From contig BEXV01000671.1 in assembly GCA_003118195.1 (NCBI GenBank), positions 79,861 through 118,442 of the forward strand: a stretch of 38,582 nucleotides of DNA, read 5' to 3'. The stretch is from Hemicentrotus pulcherrimus (taxonomy: Eukaryota > Echinodermata > Echinoidea > Camarodonta > Strongylocentrotidae). Each line of letters opens with the position of its first letter. Positions within the stretch are counted from its first letter, which is position 1. The notes beneath the pieces were generated by a model. That model saw only the letters and a program-made list of their open reading frames with translations, had not been told where the DNA came from and ran no database searches. A program made the position numbers and the translations under genes. Positions 10,340-20,044 of this stretch are shown here, piece by piece.

Positions 10340-11040
10340 ACACTGGCCCGTATTATGAAGCCGTGTCTAACTCCTGTTAACTAAACAGTTTTCCAAGTCC
10401 TGTCTAAGTCCTGTCTAACTTTAGTCACGAAGTCGTGTCTTAATTTATTCGTATTCGTGATGAAATAAAGTTAAGCACGTCAGTCCTGTTTAACTTTAGA
10501 CAACAGCGAGGATTTTTTAAATGTTTTTTTTTTTTATTAAAGTCCTGTTTAAGTGCGCGATTCTGCTGGGTTTCAACGCGTACGGTACACTCTACCTACT
10601 GGCCCCGAAATTGTGTGGGAGAATGATGGTATGTGCATCCTCTAAAATGTTAAATGCGTTTTGCAGGATTTTGTCTCGTGTAGCCTGATTGTTTTTCCTC
10701 TCGATAATATTAAATATTCTTATCTGTGGTGAAATCTTGGAAATTCCATAATCTATGATAAACTGTCTATTCTATTGGAGAAGTTTCTTTTTCTGGATTT
10801 TTCGAGCACTGAGGCACTGACAAGTGATATTATTAGTTTGTCTGTGCGCCAGTGCAGTATACAGTACACGTACACAGTGTATATAATATGCAGTCTAGTC
10901 ACGACGTCACGATTACATCACTAGCACGCGCACAGCTAGCTGTGCGTACGCATGCGCATTGGGTCTATCGTCAGCGGGAATGTCAGAATTAACGCCTACT
11001 GGGCATGAGCAGTAGCCGTGACTAAAGTTATATAGTATGG
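10340..11040. mobile_element. Possible transposon remnant in the intron after the EGF exon
   Basis: The stretch between the EGF downstream intron and the duplicated block resuming at 11041 has no match in the other copies. It contains CTAACTTTAGTCACGA near 10420 and, inverted, CCGTGACTAAAGTTA near 11016, repeated AAGTCCTGTCTAA and TTAAAGTCCTGTTTAA motifs, a poly-T run and a 16-nt perfect palindrome (GCACAGCTAGCTGTGC) near 10930. It is probably a non-autonomous DNA element, but boundaries are uncertain. Confidence 0.35.
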
Positions 11041-11326
11041 CCGAAAAGGGGTAGGGTGCATTCTGAATGTAAAGAAGATAACAATGAAGGGTGTAATAGA
11101 AACGGGGATTACAGAAGTTCTGCTAATTACACAATGAAAAACGTCCTAGACGGAGTATATGGTCCTAACGATGCTCATGAAATAAAGTGATCGAAAAATC
11201 CGAAAACTCACAAACATGACTCTTATTGGGGTTTTCTGTTTAGTACTGTATGTTCCCATCACCTGTGGTAACACTGGATACTGACCAGTGTATTGTACAA
11301 TTATATCATATCTATCATTTTTGCAG

Positions 11327-11370
11327 AGTGTGGTTTCAACGCTAGAGATTGTTTCTCTTAAACCCAATGT
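11327..11370 (+). pseudogene. Decayed microexon copy (stop codon, donor lost)
   Basis: The acceptor TATCATTTTTGCAG and the first part of the microexon are retained (AG, then CGFNARDC). The segment that should encode PES and contain the donor is missing: GATTGT runs directly into TTTCTC, which in the intact copies lies in the intron. Frame 1 then hits TAA, and no GT donor remains at the expected place. It is the third member of the microexon family and is not usable. Confidence 0.6.
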
Positions 11371-11529
11371 AAACAAGGGATAGCAACTGCTTGACCAATT
11401 CATATTCACGGTGTATTCACGATTTAACTATTAATATGGCCAAGAAATAATCTCTATGTGTCAGGTAGTATTAATCATGAAATGCCTTATACCACAGGCT
11501 TCAATATCAGTTTACCACAATAAAACTAT

Positions 11530-12010
11530 TCTATCTATCTATCTATCTGTCTGCAGGTATGTCCCGTAACTTAGAGGCATGCAGTTGGGGCGACAATTGA
11601 ATAAAATAAATTGGACCTTGTGGCTCATGTTTTCCATATATTCAGCTGTTCAAATGAAATTCCCGTCCATTGGCTAGTTTATCAGTATATAAAGGTGTTT
11701 AAAAGATTGTAATTTGGCTTAACAAGACCAGTGACAAATCTGCCACGGTGGTTGTACGTCACTTGATCCTGTGACAATCAGCACAATAGTATTTGAGGTT
11801 CTTGATCAAATGTGTACACGTGGCTCGATTCAATTTATTTATAATCACTTTTTGTTTTTGTTTTCTTTATATATATATATATACATATATATGTATTATA
11901 TACTTTTCTATTGATTCAATTGAATTATATATACATTTATTTATAGTTTTTCTTTTCCTTTTCTTTTTTCTTTTCTTTCCTTTTCCCTCTCTTTTTTCCC
12001 CTCCCCTTAT
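11530..12010. repeat. Simple repeats and pyrimidine-rich tract before the assembly gap
   Basis: Contains (CTAT)n at 11532-11552, a TA-rich microsatellite around 11868-11892, and a CTTTT-rich pyrimidine tract at 11945-12020. The open frame over this stretch (11793-12056) is a low-complexity artefact. Confidence 0.8.
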
Positions 12011-12070
12011 CTCTTTTTTTCCCGACGGAAGCGCAATTTTAACGACAATATCCTGACAGGTGGGGGGGGG

Positions 12071-12994
12071 NNNNNNNNNNNNNNNNNNNNNNNNNNNNNN
12101 NNNNNNNNNNNNNNNNNNNNNNNNNNNNNNNNNNNNNNNNNNNNNNNNNNNNNNNNNNNNNNNNNNNNNNNNNNNNNNNNNNNNNNNNNNNNNNNNNNNN
12201 NNNNNNNNNNNNNNNNNNNNNNNNNNNNNNNNNNNNNNNNNNNNNNNNNNNNNNNNNNNNNNNNNNNNNNNNNNNNNNNNNNNNNNNNNNNNNNNNNNNN
12301 NNNNNNNNNNNNNNNNNNNNNNNNNNNNNNNNNNNNNNNNNNNNNNNNNNNNNNNNNNNNNNNNNNNNNNNNNNNNNNNNNNNNNNNNNNNNNNNNNNNN
12401 NNNNNNNNNNNNNNNNNNNNNNNNNNNNNNNNNNNNNNNNNNNNNNNNNNNNNNNNNNNNNNNNNNNNNNNNNNNNNNNNNNNNNNNNNNNNNNNNNNNN
12501 NNNNNNNNNNNNNNNNNNNNNNNNNNNNNNNNNNNNNNNNNNNNNNNNNNNNNNNNNNNNNNNNNNNNNNNNNNNNNNNNNNNNNNNNNNNNNNNNNNNN
12601 NNNNNNNNNNNNNNNNNNNNNNNNNNNNNNNNNNNNNNNNNNNNNNNNNNNNNNNNNNNNNNNNNNNNNNNNNNNNNNNNNNNNNNNNNNNNNNNNNNNN
12701 NNNNNNNNNNNNNNNNNNNNNNNNNNNNNNNNNNNNNNNNNNNNNNNNNNNNNNNNNNNNNNNNNNNNNNNNNNNNNNNNNNNNNNNNNNNNNNNNNNNN
12801 NNNNNNNNNNNNNNNNNNNNNNNNNNNNNNNNNNNNNNNNNNNNNNNNNNNNNNNNNNNNNNNNNNNNNNNNNNNNNNNNNNNNNNNNNNNNNNNNNNNN
12901 NNNNNNNNNNNNNNNNNNNNNNNNNNNNNNNNNNNNNNNNNNNNNNNNNNNNNNNNNNNNNNNNNNNNNNNNNNNNNNNNNNNNNNNNNNNNNN
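12071..12994. other. Assembly gap, 924 N
   Basis: A run of unknown bases flanked by a G run on the left and a C run on the right, next to the minisatellite array. The gap is probably within or beside that array. Open frames crossing it are artefacts. Confidence 0.98.
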
Positions 12995-13975
12995 CCCCCC
13001 CCCTTGCCGCGCGAAGCGTGGAAGCTTTGACCTTTCATTATTATTATTAGGAAAAGAAAACTATTCCTTGTACCGTTCTCGAATCTTATTCCTTGTCTGA
13101 ATTCAGTTTTCCCCCTCCCGTGCGTAACGCGGAAGCTTTGAAGTTTCATTAAATTATTAGAGAAAGAAGACGATTCGTTGTACCATTCTCGACTCTTAAA
13201 CCTTGTCTGAATTCAGTTTCCTCCCGCCCGCGCAAAGCGGAAGCGTTGACCTTTCATTAATTGTTAGTGAAAGAAGATTTGTACCATTCTCGACTCTTAT
13301 ATTACTTGACTGAATTCAGCCACCCCCAGCCCTCCCGCACGAAGCACGCAAGCTTTGGCCTTTTTTTTTTAGTTTAATGAAATTATTAGAGAAAGAAGAA
13401 GATTCGTTGGTTTATTCTCGACTCTTTTTCCTTGTCTAAATTCAGATTCCCCCTCCTGCGCTTTGCGCGGAAGATTAACGTTTCATTAAATTATTAAAGA
13501 AAGAATACGATTCGTTATACCACCATCGACTCTTTATCCTTGTCTGAAATGAGTTCCCCCCCCCCGCGCAAACCGCGGAAGCTTTGACGTTTCATTAAAT
13601 TATTTGAGATAGAAGACGATTCGTTGTACCGTTCTCGACTCTCAATCCTTGTCTAAATTGAGTCCCCCCCCCCTCCCGCGCGAAGCGCAGAAGCTTTGAT
13701 GTTTCATTGAATTATAAGGGAAAGGAGGCGATTCTTTTTACCATTCTCGACTGCTTGTCTAAATTCAGTTTTCCCCTGCCCGCGCGTAGCGAGTAAGCTT
13801 TGAAGGTTCATTGAATTATTAGACAAAGAAGACGATTCTTTTTACCATTATCGACTCCCAATCCTTGTTTGAATTCAGTTGCCCCCTCCCAAGCGATGCA
13901 CAAAAGCTTTGACATTTCATTAAATTATTAGAAAAAGAAGACGATTTGTTGTACCGTTCTCGAATGTTTTTTTGT
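12995..13975 (+). repeat. GC-hairpin minisatellite array, about nine ~105-bp units
   Basis: Each unit has a C-rich start (CCCCCTCCCGCGCGAAGCG), AAGCTTTGACGTTTCATTAA, AGAAGACGATTCGTTGTACC, ATTCTCGACTCTTAATCC and TTGTCTGAATTCAGTT. The CCGCGCGAAGCGCGG core is a strong hairpin. Units diverge from each other by point changes and small indels. The same family lies in reverse orientation at 8364-8720. Confidence 0.9.
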
Positions 13976-14039
13976 CTGCTCCTTTTTCGTCCTTTGTCAT
14001 CTTACTGCCCCTACCGCCCCTGGCTAGGCGCCTGCTTTA

Positions 14040-14764
14040 AAGGGAAAATGAAACAATCATGATTGTGATGGCACACAATTAGGTTAGTAGAAATGAAATG
14101 CAAAAATTACGGCCGGGAGCGTCATAGTTTTATGTTATCGGGCGAGGGCCGGGGCGTAGCGACCAAGCGAAATTTTGCAAAGTTGATTGCTGAAAATATG
14201 CATTCCAGACAATCCCTGAACCCAATTTGTACGTTCTTTCTAGCTATATTTTTTAATTTCCTGGGGGCGTGTCCCCCTATCGGGCCCAGGATTGCCGCCC
14301 CTGTCCATGATTACTACCAACACAAGCACAAGCGGCTTGGTATGAACTGAATCCAAATGAAGGGCAAAATAAGAGTTATGAAGCGGCCCTACCGTTAATT
14401 TAAAATTTGACTGTTGAGTATATAACTTCTAAAAAGACACCCAAAATATTGTGCCCTTTTCAAATTTCTGACTAAAGAATGATGACCTTTGTAGCGCAGG
14501 GGCTGTTCTTAACGTTTAACTTTGAATCCGCGGCTCGAGATTTTATGCGGCCGGCCTGGCCCCCCTCTATTCAATAATTACGTTATCTTTTCTCTTCTCC
14601 TTTCTTTTCTCTTCTCCTTTTTTTTCTTCTCCTCTTCTTCTTCTCCTTTTCTCTTCTCTTTTTTTTTTCTCTTCTTTTCTTCCTCTTTTTTTTTCCTTTT
14701 TTGCGCCGCCAATAGGGGGGGGGGGGGCGTTGCCGTTTCGGCCCCCCTGGATCCGCCACTGCCT
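14040..14764. repeat. Dispersed-repeat remnants and pyrimidine tract
   Basis: GC-rich patches (GGCGAGGGCCGGGGCGTAGCG, CCTGGGGGCGTGTCCCCC), a CTTTT/CTTCT tract at 14585-14702, a G run at 14716-14728 and a GGATCCGCCACTG end look like ends of unrelated repeats. They replace the 5' half of the EGF copy at 14765. No gene is supported. Confidence 0.55.
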
Positions 14765-14807
14765 TATACATGTAAATGTGATCCTGATTATACTGGAAAG
14801 AACTGCG
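14765..14807 (+). pseudogene. 3' half of a second EGF exon, 5' half lost
   Basis: The residues YTCKCDPDYTGKNC, followed by a phase-1 end and a GTAACT donor, match the C-terminal half of an EGF module. The downstream intron resembles that after the intact EGF exon at 10035 (GTCAT, then a pyrimidine run and AGACTACCA). Upstream, the C1-C3 half and acceptor are absent and replaced by a pyrimidine tract, a poly-G run and a GGATCCGCCACTG repeat end. It is most likely a pseudo-exon broken by repeat insertion. Splicing from a distant new 5' half cannot be excluded. Confidence 0.6.
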
Positions 14808-14958
14808 GTAACTAAATTGTGTCATAATTCTCTGCAGACTACCAAATAAGATTTGCCAGAAATTCTTTTTGGAAAAAAGTATGTCCCTTTTTAGTTGTGC
14901 ATCTTTGTCTAAAACATAGCATTTGTTTGTGCATATAATATGTTATAGCTCTTCTGGT

Positions 14959-15704
14959 TATCGCCAATACCCCGAAATATCCAGACTCTCGGGTGTCATT
15001 TCGAGCCACTTCCTGGACTGACATACTTCCGATGTACGATGCATGCATATGTTATAAATGCGCAATATAGGTATCAAAAAGCTATTTCTAAATTCATTCT
15101 TGTCAGCTGCTTCTGACCTCCTTGTATTGTTTAAGTCCATAATTTTTCGAGAAGAAATACCACTGCTTGTTTATTATTTAGTAATCGTTATTTGTCAAGA
15201 TCCCGCGAACAGAGTCGAGTTCATACAGGGATTTCAAACTTGTCTTGCCCTCGGAGCAACCTTTCTTAAGTCGCGCGCTGTCTATAATCAGTTGAGAATT
15301 TTACTCTTAGAGTAGTCACAAACTAGACTAGTCACATATCTAATTCAAGGATATCTCCGAAGGTTTTCTCGTTGATTGACATGCGACCAACACACAACAG
15401 ATTCACAGTATCGCACCATATTCCATCTGACAATTCAGTTTGTAAAAAGTGCTTCAGGTATTCTATCAAAAAGCCGAAGACGAAGTTAGAGGTTAGAGTT
15501 ACCACCATCCAAATATTGCAATGCGTATACAGCTAGCTCGGTTACTACTGGGTGCCGCCCAGCGCCGGGCGAGACTGGACAGCACAGTTCACCCTCACAA
15601 AATAGACCCGAAGCGAAATTAAGTTTAATACCAAGCTATCACAAGGTGCATTCAAAATGGGGGCATGAAAGTTACATTCTGGCATTTCGGGGGTATTGGC
15701 GATA
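14959..15704. mobile_element. Candidate non-autonomous DNA transposon with 26-27-bp terminal inverted repeats
   Basis: The left end TATCGCCAATACCCCGAAAT and on to CCAGA at 14985 is mirrored at the right end by TCTGGCATTTCGGGGGTATTGGCGATA (15678-15704). The ends match over nearly their whole length, with about three differences. Both outermost dinucleotides are TA. The roughly 690-base interior has no transposase-like frame, so it would depend on an enzyme encoded elsewhere. Confidence 0.6.
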
Positions 15705-16299
15705 GAGAAAATATATTTTCAGGCTTTGCCGATCGTCCCCATGACCACATTCTCATTATAAAAAAAATTATTGTACAAAGTGGCTTTCATCCAATTTTTT
15801 TTTCAATTTAAGCTCTTTTTCGAGGCAAATCCTCCGTCAGATCACCTTGGTCACCACAATATCTTGTCTGCAAACCATTTTAACTTGAAAGTACTGACCA
15901 GTGTATTTACTGTCCGAAACAGAAATTGTAATAAGAATCAGGCATGTTTGCGAGTTCCCAAATTTTCGATCACCTCTTTTCATGACCAGCGTCAGGAACT
16001 GAAGTATGTATAAACATGTAACATTTGTATAATATGGACGTTTGACATAAGAAATCAAACAACACAACGACATTAATGCATACTGCAAATGAGAGCCAAG
16101 ATGATTTAGAAGTAAGGAAGAGTAACCATGGTGATAGCAGTGTAGAATAAACCACAATTCAAAAGGAAACTTCCCTTCAAAGATCGACAAACATAACAAA
16201 GATTTGTGCAAATAGGGGTGGGGACAATCTGATTGTAAAGAAGATAACGATGACTGGATAATGACCTGTGTATAACATATTTTATATATCATTTTGCAG

Positions 16300-16335
16300 A
16301 GTGTTCTATCAACGCCACCCCCTGTCCAGAAACAG
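16300..16335 (+). CDS. 36-nt microexon, two-cysteine linker (second intact copy)
   Basis: Same length, phase (1-1) and splice context as the microexon at 4904: acceptor TATCATTTTGCAG, donor GTATGT. It encodes CSINATPCPET with split codons at the ends. It keeps Cys, six residues, Cys-Pro-Glu-[Ser/Thr] and has an N-glycosylation sequon NAT. The phase-1 end joins correctly to the exon at 17687. About 400 bases of upstream intron are alignable with those before the copies at 4904, 9651 and 11327. Confidence 0.6.
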
Positions 16336-16339
16336 GTAT

Positions 16340-16707
16340 GTTTCTCCCAGACATAAACCACGGATAGTCATTGTCCGACATGTTCATGTTCGCGATTTAC
16401 CCATGATTTACCTTTTAATATGTCCCATAATTTAATGTGGGTGGGGGGGGGGGGCAGGGCTGAGCTTCCTAGCCCCCCATCCCTCCCTCCCTAAGAGTTT
16501 TAGATAACACAGAGGTTTGCAATGAATCGCTAATGGCATCATCATTATAAGCTAGTTCACGGTTGCAGTCTGAAAATGAGCAGATATAGGTCATTGCAGA
16601 ACAATTTTTGAAAGACACAGAGACGAAGTACTGGATACATGCTCATGAAAGTTATGTAACATTATTTATTCATGCACATTCAGTGCACTCCATGGTACCA
16701 TTGACAT
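16340..16707. other. Intron with G run and duplicated block
   Basis: A G-rich run at 16441-16457 and a C-rich patch just after it resemble the edges of the minisatellite elements. From 16560 the sequence matches the block at 7985-8130. No gene seen. Confidence 0.5.
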
Positions 16708-17376
16708 ATTACGGATCTACATTCATCGTTTTCTTAACAATTCATTGTGATTGTCTCCGTCAATGTCGTCTCTAAAACATTTCGTACATGTTTCTTCACT
16801 TTGATCTCATGATGGTCACCGCCAAAAAGCCGCGACAGAATCAAGATAGTGATTTTACACATGTTAATCTACATGCGCAGAAGATAATTTCTCGCCTAAA
16901 ATTGTTGTTCCGTGTACTGTATTTTATTTTGAAAAACATGTTGATATTACCAGATAGAGGTTATATCTGGATTGGTTGTGATTTAAAATCCCGTTTCCCC
17001 CTATTTCCTAATAATATTCCAGAGTTACAACGCACAGGGCTTATAAAGATTATGGCCTTCTAATTGTTTTATAAGGTCATGGGTGAGTGCGAAAGTGTGC
17101 AAATCAGTAATAATACATTTCATATCACCCAAATCGTCTGCTTTTCAACTTCGCTGCTCCCCATTGGGGATGTTTTTATTTAAGACACACTCTCACAGAG
17201 CACACCATCCAAACAAAACCCACGAGAGGGAAACTGCTCCTTTTTCAATGACCGAAAATGCTTACGCAGTCGTTATTGTTAAACCAGCTTAATGTTCTCA
17301 TTAAGATGCAAATAATCAGAAGGCGGTGACTATCATAGGATCAAAAAAAGAATCACGTTGAATGTCTATCCGTAAT
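16708..17376. mobile_element. Non-autonomous DNA transposon with 18-bp terminal inverted repeats
   Basis: The left end ATTACGGATCTACATTCA (16708-16725) matches the reverse complement of the right end TGAATGTCTATCCGTAAT (17359-17376) at 16 of 18 positions. The duplicated intron block at about 8115-8170 lacks this ~670-base segment, giving an approximate empty site. Two short open frames inside (16788-17063, 17083-17292) show no recognisable transposase. Confidence 0.65.
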
Positions 17377-17686
17377 AGTTCCATGATGGTTCACAGGTAG
17401 AAGTATTCTTTCAAAAGGGGGAACAAAGGCTATTTATAAAGCACCTCCATCGCTGTAGGAGAGATTATTTCAAAATGTTCAAAATAGGACCTCTTCATGT
17501 TTTGAAGATCTGTGGATATTCGGGGTCACTGCAGTAAGGTGCTAACCGTGAACTGGTCTATTGCATGCACATATTGTTAACAACGGTCGACAACTTACGA
17601 ATCAAAAACCTTGTTTCAAATTTGAATTGACCAGAAATATTTTTGTTACGGTAGCCTGTTGTGTTTCTTTATTCAAAATGATACAG

Positions 17687-17796
17687 AAATGGTGATTATA
17701 TTTGCCGACATTACGTCTCTGGATACAACGTCTGGTCGAAGGAAACGAGCTGCTGTTCCAATCGAGTCAACAGTGGTACAGAACCTGCTGGATTCA
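17687..17796 (+). CDS. Extracellular exon of unknown domain, with RRKR dibasic motif
   Basis: A 110-nt exon in phase 1-0, acceptor TGATACAG, donor GTAAGT. It encodes about 36 residues beginning MVIIFADITSLDTTSG, followed by RRKRAA and an amphipathic segment ending NLLDS. RRKR matches the furin-type R-X-[KR]-R consensus, so the ectodomain may be cleaved here; cleavage is inference. I do not recognise the domain. Together with the next exon it gives an alpha/beta-looking unit of about 100 residues between the last microexon and a membrane-proximal half EGF. An SEA-like fold is one possibility from position and hydrophobic pattern. No GSVVV autoproteolysis motif is present. Confidence 0.75.
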
Positions 17797-18125
17797 GTAA
17801 GTGTAAACCTGGTCATTTTTTGAAATAAAAGCTTGAGTTTTGGGAAACTCTCTCTTTTGTTCGTGAATAGATTAGTGAAACGATACCCCGTCTTAGCAGC
17901 AGTGAACCAATTTGATTTGCCTATTAAAGCACTGCTGGTGTGACCAACTGTCAACAGTTATCTGTTGATGATACCTAAATTTGTTACGTTTTGCAAGCGC
18001 GCAAAATATTGAAAATAATGCTTTGAAACTATTTCTTTTTAAAATGTCAAGTTTTGTCATGTTTGTATTGGTTTTTAAAAATTGATAACTGCATCATGAA
18101 ATGTATAATTTATTTATATCTCTAG

Positions 18126-18321
18126 ATCGTGATTGTTGTCAACAGCCTTCCAGAAGTAAATAGTGTAAATGGTGAAGCCATTTCAGCGAATGATGACGTC
18201 ATTGACCTAATCACAGCAAGGGTCAGACTGCATGTGGCCTTTAGGAGTGGCATCACGATTCAACAGTTGACATCACTCGTGATAGCCTCTATCAACAACA
18301 TCCCTGGAGTTGACGTTCAAA
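18126..18321 (+). CDS. Extracellular exon of unknown domain, second half
   Basis: A 196-nt exon, phase 0-1, acceptor ATCTCTAG, donor GTGAGT. It starts IVIVVNSLPEV and contains NGEAISANDD, then a hydrophobic alternating strand VRLHVAFRSG, then a helix-like segment QQLTSLVIASI, and ends NIPGVDVQ. It continues the unit begun at 17687 with no frame conflict. The pattern of strand followed by a helix with conserved small residues is compatible with an SEA-like or ferredoxin-like fold. I cannot assign a family with confidence. Confidence 0.8.
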
Positions 18322-18489
18322 GTGAGTCATGCAGCTGATATACTTCATTCGCCACTCTCCACCCTGGTGTTAAAAGGGTACTGGTACGAATCGTGGTGGA
18401 TATATGCGCTATAACAAATACCCATTTTTCTTCTACTTTATCTTCTTTTCCTCTCCTCCTTCTCCTCCCCTCTTTTCGACATTTTTTCT

Positions 18490-18870
18490 TCATTATTAGC
18501 TCACCTGCCACGGCTGAAGTAAGCTTTTGCGATCGCTCTTTGTCCGACGTCCATCGTCCGTTAACTTTTCATATTTTCAAATTCTCAAAAACTCTTGGTT
18601 TGATTTCAACCAAACTTGGTAGGAATCGTCCTCAGACGACGGTGATCAACAGCTGTTCAAATGGCGTACGTATCCCCGAGGCCTGGATCAGCGCCCTAAA
18701 GTTCATCAGTGGCATTAATTGCACATGTTTCCTCTTCTTAAAAACCCATGACTGGATTTTAACGAAACTGTTAAGGATTCATCTGCAGGAAAGGGAAATC
18801 CAAAGTTGTTCAAATGAGTTCTTGTGCCCCGGCCAACGCCATTTAACAGACCCATCGCCATAATATAAGT
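18490..18870. mobile_element. Likely dispersed repeat in the intron after exon 18126
   Basis: Begins near TTAGCTCACCTGCCACGGC and continues with GTCCGACGTCCATCGTCCG and two related AACTGTT/CAAATGG blocks (near 18600-18665 and 18755-18815). This layout recalls a widespread invertebrate repeat that starts with AGCTCACCTG. It is from recall and not confirmed. The open frame here has no domain. Confidence 0.35.
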
Positions 18871-19065
18871 AATAAGTATCAGTTCTTCTGCAGTGCGCCT
18901 ATAGTAGAGTGACAAAATAATTCACAGACATGCTTCATTTTATGTTCGTATTCCCACTTACCCGTTATTGTTCCTATCCATTTGAGTTTTGTTTTAATTG
19001 TTTAATTTGACTGCTAAGAAATAATTATGTGTATGCTTGTAAGTAAGCAACCAATTGAACGACGA

Positions 19066-19141
19066 GCACATCCACTTGGTATCGAACCCGGGACCTCCCG
19101 GTTACGAGAACACTGCTCTACCACTCAGCCATCGCGCCTCC
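19066..19141 (-). mobile_element. tRNA-derived SINE head (not a functional tRNA)
   Basis: On the minus strand there is an A box (GATGGCTGAGTGGTAGAGC) and a B box (GGTTCGATACC) with tRNA-like spacing, and CGT at the anticodon position. The anticodon stem and most of the T stem do not pair, and there is no clean acceptor stem. It is therefore a tRNA-derived retroelement rather than a tRNA gene. It sits about 80 bases before the half-EGF exon. Confidence 0.6.
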
Positions 19142-19223
19142 TAGTGCTCCAACAAGTTTGGCATATTAACTTTTTAACATTTCATGAAGGAAGGCAAACG
19201 TTTTGAATCATTTTTATCCGCAG

Positions 19224-19323
19224 GTTTTGAGCTGCTGACTGACCCATGTTCATTGGACAATCCTTGTGGTAATGGTGATACATGTGAAAGGGTCGAGCCC
19301 GGCTCTGCAAATGTCACCTGCAT
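19224..19323 (+). CDS. Membrane-proximal EGF-like half domain exon
   Basis: A 100-nt exon, phase 1-2, acceptor TTTTTATCCGCAG, donor GTGAGT. It encodes SFELLTDPCSLDNPCGNG, then DTCERVEPGSANVTC. The first four cysteines have EGF-like spacing (C-x5-C-x5-C, then a fourth), but C5 and C6 are absent. The next recognisable exon goes directly to the transmembrane segment. Either the domain is truncated or a short exon carrying C5-C6 in 19324-20044 has been missed. NVT is a sequon. Confidence 0.78.
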
Positions 19324-20044
19324 GTGAGTTTCTTCTGCTTTTATATTCTTTAAATACATGTAAGTATTTAAATACATGTATTAGCCATTTTCTGTAAATC
19401 GCAACAGGAAAGGGGGCGTTGCGTGAGTATATCCATGTAGGGTGCCTGGATCAGGGGAGGGGGTATGGGGAGCACGGTCATACTTGGTAAATTAGATGTG
19501 AATTAACAATGCCATTTGATGGGGAAAGGGTGCAGGATAAGGTCTCTTATTCCTTTTCTTTTCTCTATTTTGTTGTATTTCTTCTTTCGTTTTAATGTTT
19601 TAACCCCCTACTAAAACCATGTGCCCCTCCCCTTATACATACGCCAATACAACGGGCAAGCATCTTTAACAGACGATTTCCATTCTTTGATAATATAGTT
19701 TTCCCTGATCGCTTGATTCATTTATGTATCACTTTCTAGTTTTTTTTCTTCTATATTTTGTTTACAACATTTCACGTTTCAACGGTGTCGAAGAAATTGT
19801 AGTAATTTCTATGTGGTCTAAGTAACTAAACGGCGTGTTTTTCATTTGATTTCTCGTATGTTTCGAAAGCTGGAAACTTTATTCCTGAACAAGAGTGACT
19901 CGTTGTCGTGTTAACAATGATTATTCCAACACCTCACAATATACACCACTTCCTATGTGCTACAAAATCAAACTTTTCAAATGCTTCCAGACAGTTTCAA
20001 TTACATTCGATCATGACATTTCTCAACTTTGCCTTAAGCAATAG
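19324..20044. other. Intron before the transmembrane exon
   Basis: AT-rich, with T-rich stretches around 19560 and 19740. I looked for a short exon encoding EGF C5-C6 and found none. Confidence 0.5.

Larger units (their letters stand above)
4585..17560 (+). repeat. Diverged duplicated intron blocks around the microexon and EGF exons
   Basis: The block before each microexon copy (ACTGACCAGTGTATTTACAG, CATCGTCAGGAACTGA, TGGACACTGACC) appears at 4585-4903, 7820-7900 plus 9125-9650, 11041-11326 and 15880-16299. A second block (GCACCTCCATC, GATCTGTGGATATT) appears at 7980-8350, 8930-9070 and 16560-16707 plus 17380-17560. The repetition shows that the microexon-EGF portion of the gene was amplified, with individual copies later lost. 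Confidence 0.75.

Noticed and set aside
12007..13149. Long open frames on both strands across the N gap
   Set aside because: Most of their length is unknown bases; the rest is minisatellite and poly-G/poly-C.
8364..13975. CRISPR-like repeat-spacer structure
   Set aside because: The genome is eukaryotic with introns; units are contiguous minisatellite copies without unique spacers.
14522..14825. Ser/Phe-rich plus frame and Lys/Arg-rich minus frame
   Set aside because: They translate a CTTTT/CTTCT pyrimidine tract. Only the last 14 codons of the plus frame (half EGF) are meaningful.
19066..19141. Functional tRNA-Thr (CGT) gene on the minus strand
   Set aside because: A and B boxes are present, but the anticodon and T stems do not pair and there is no acceptor stem; a SINE head fits better.
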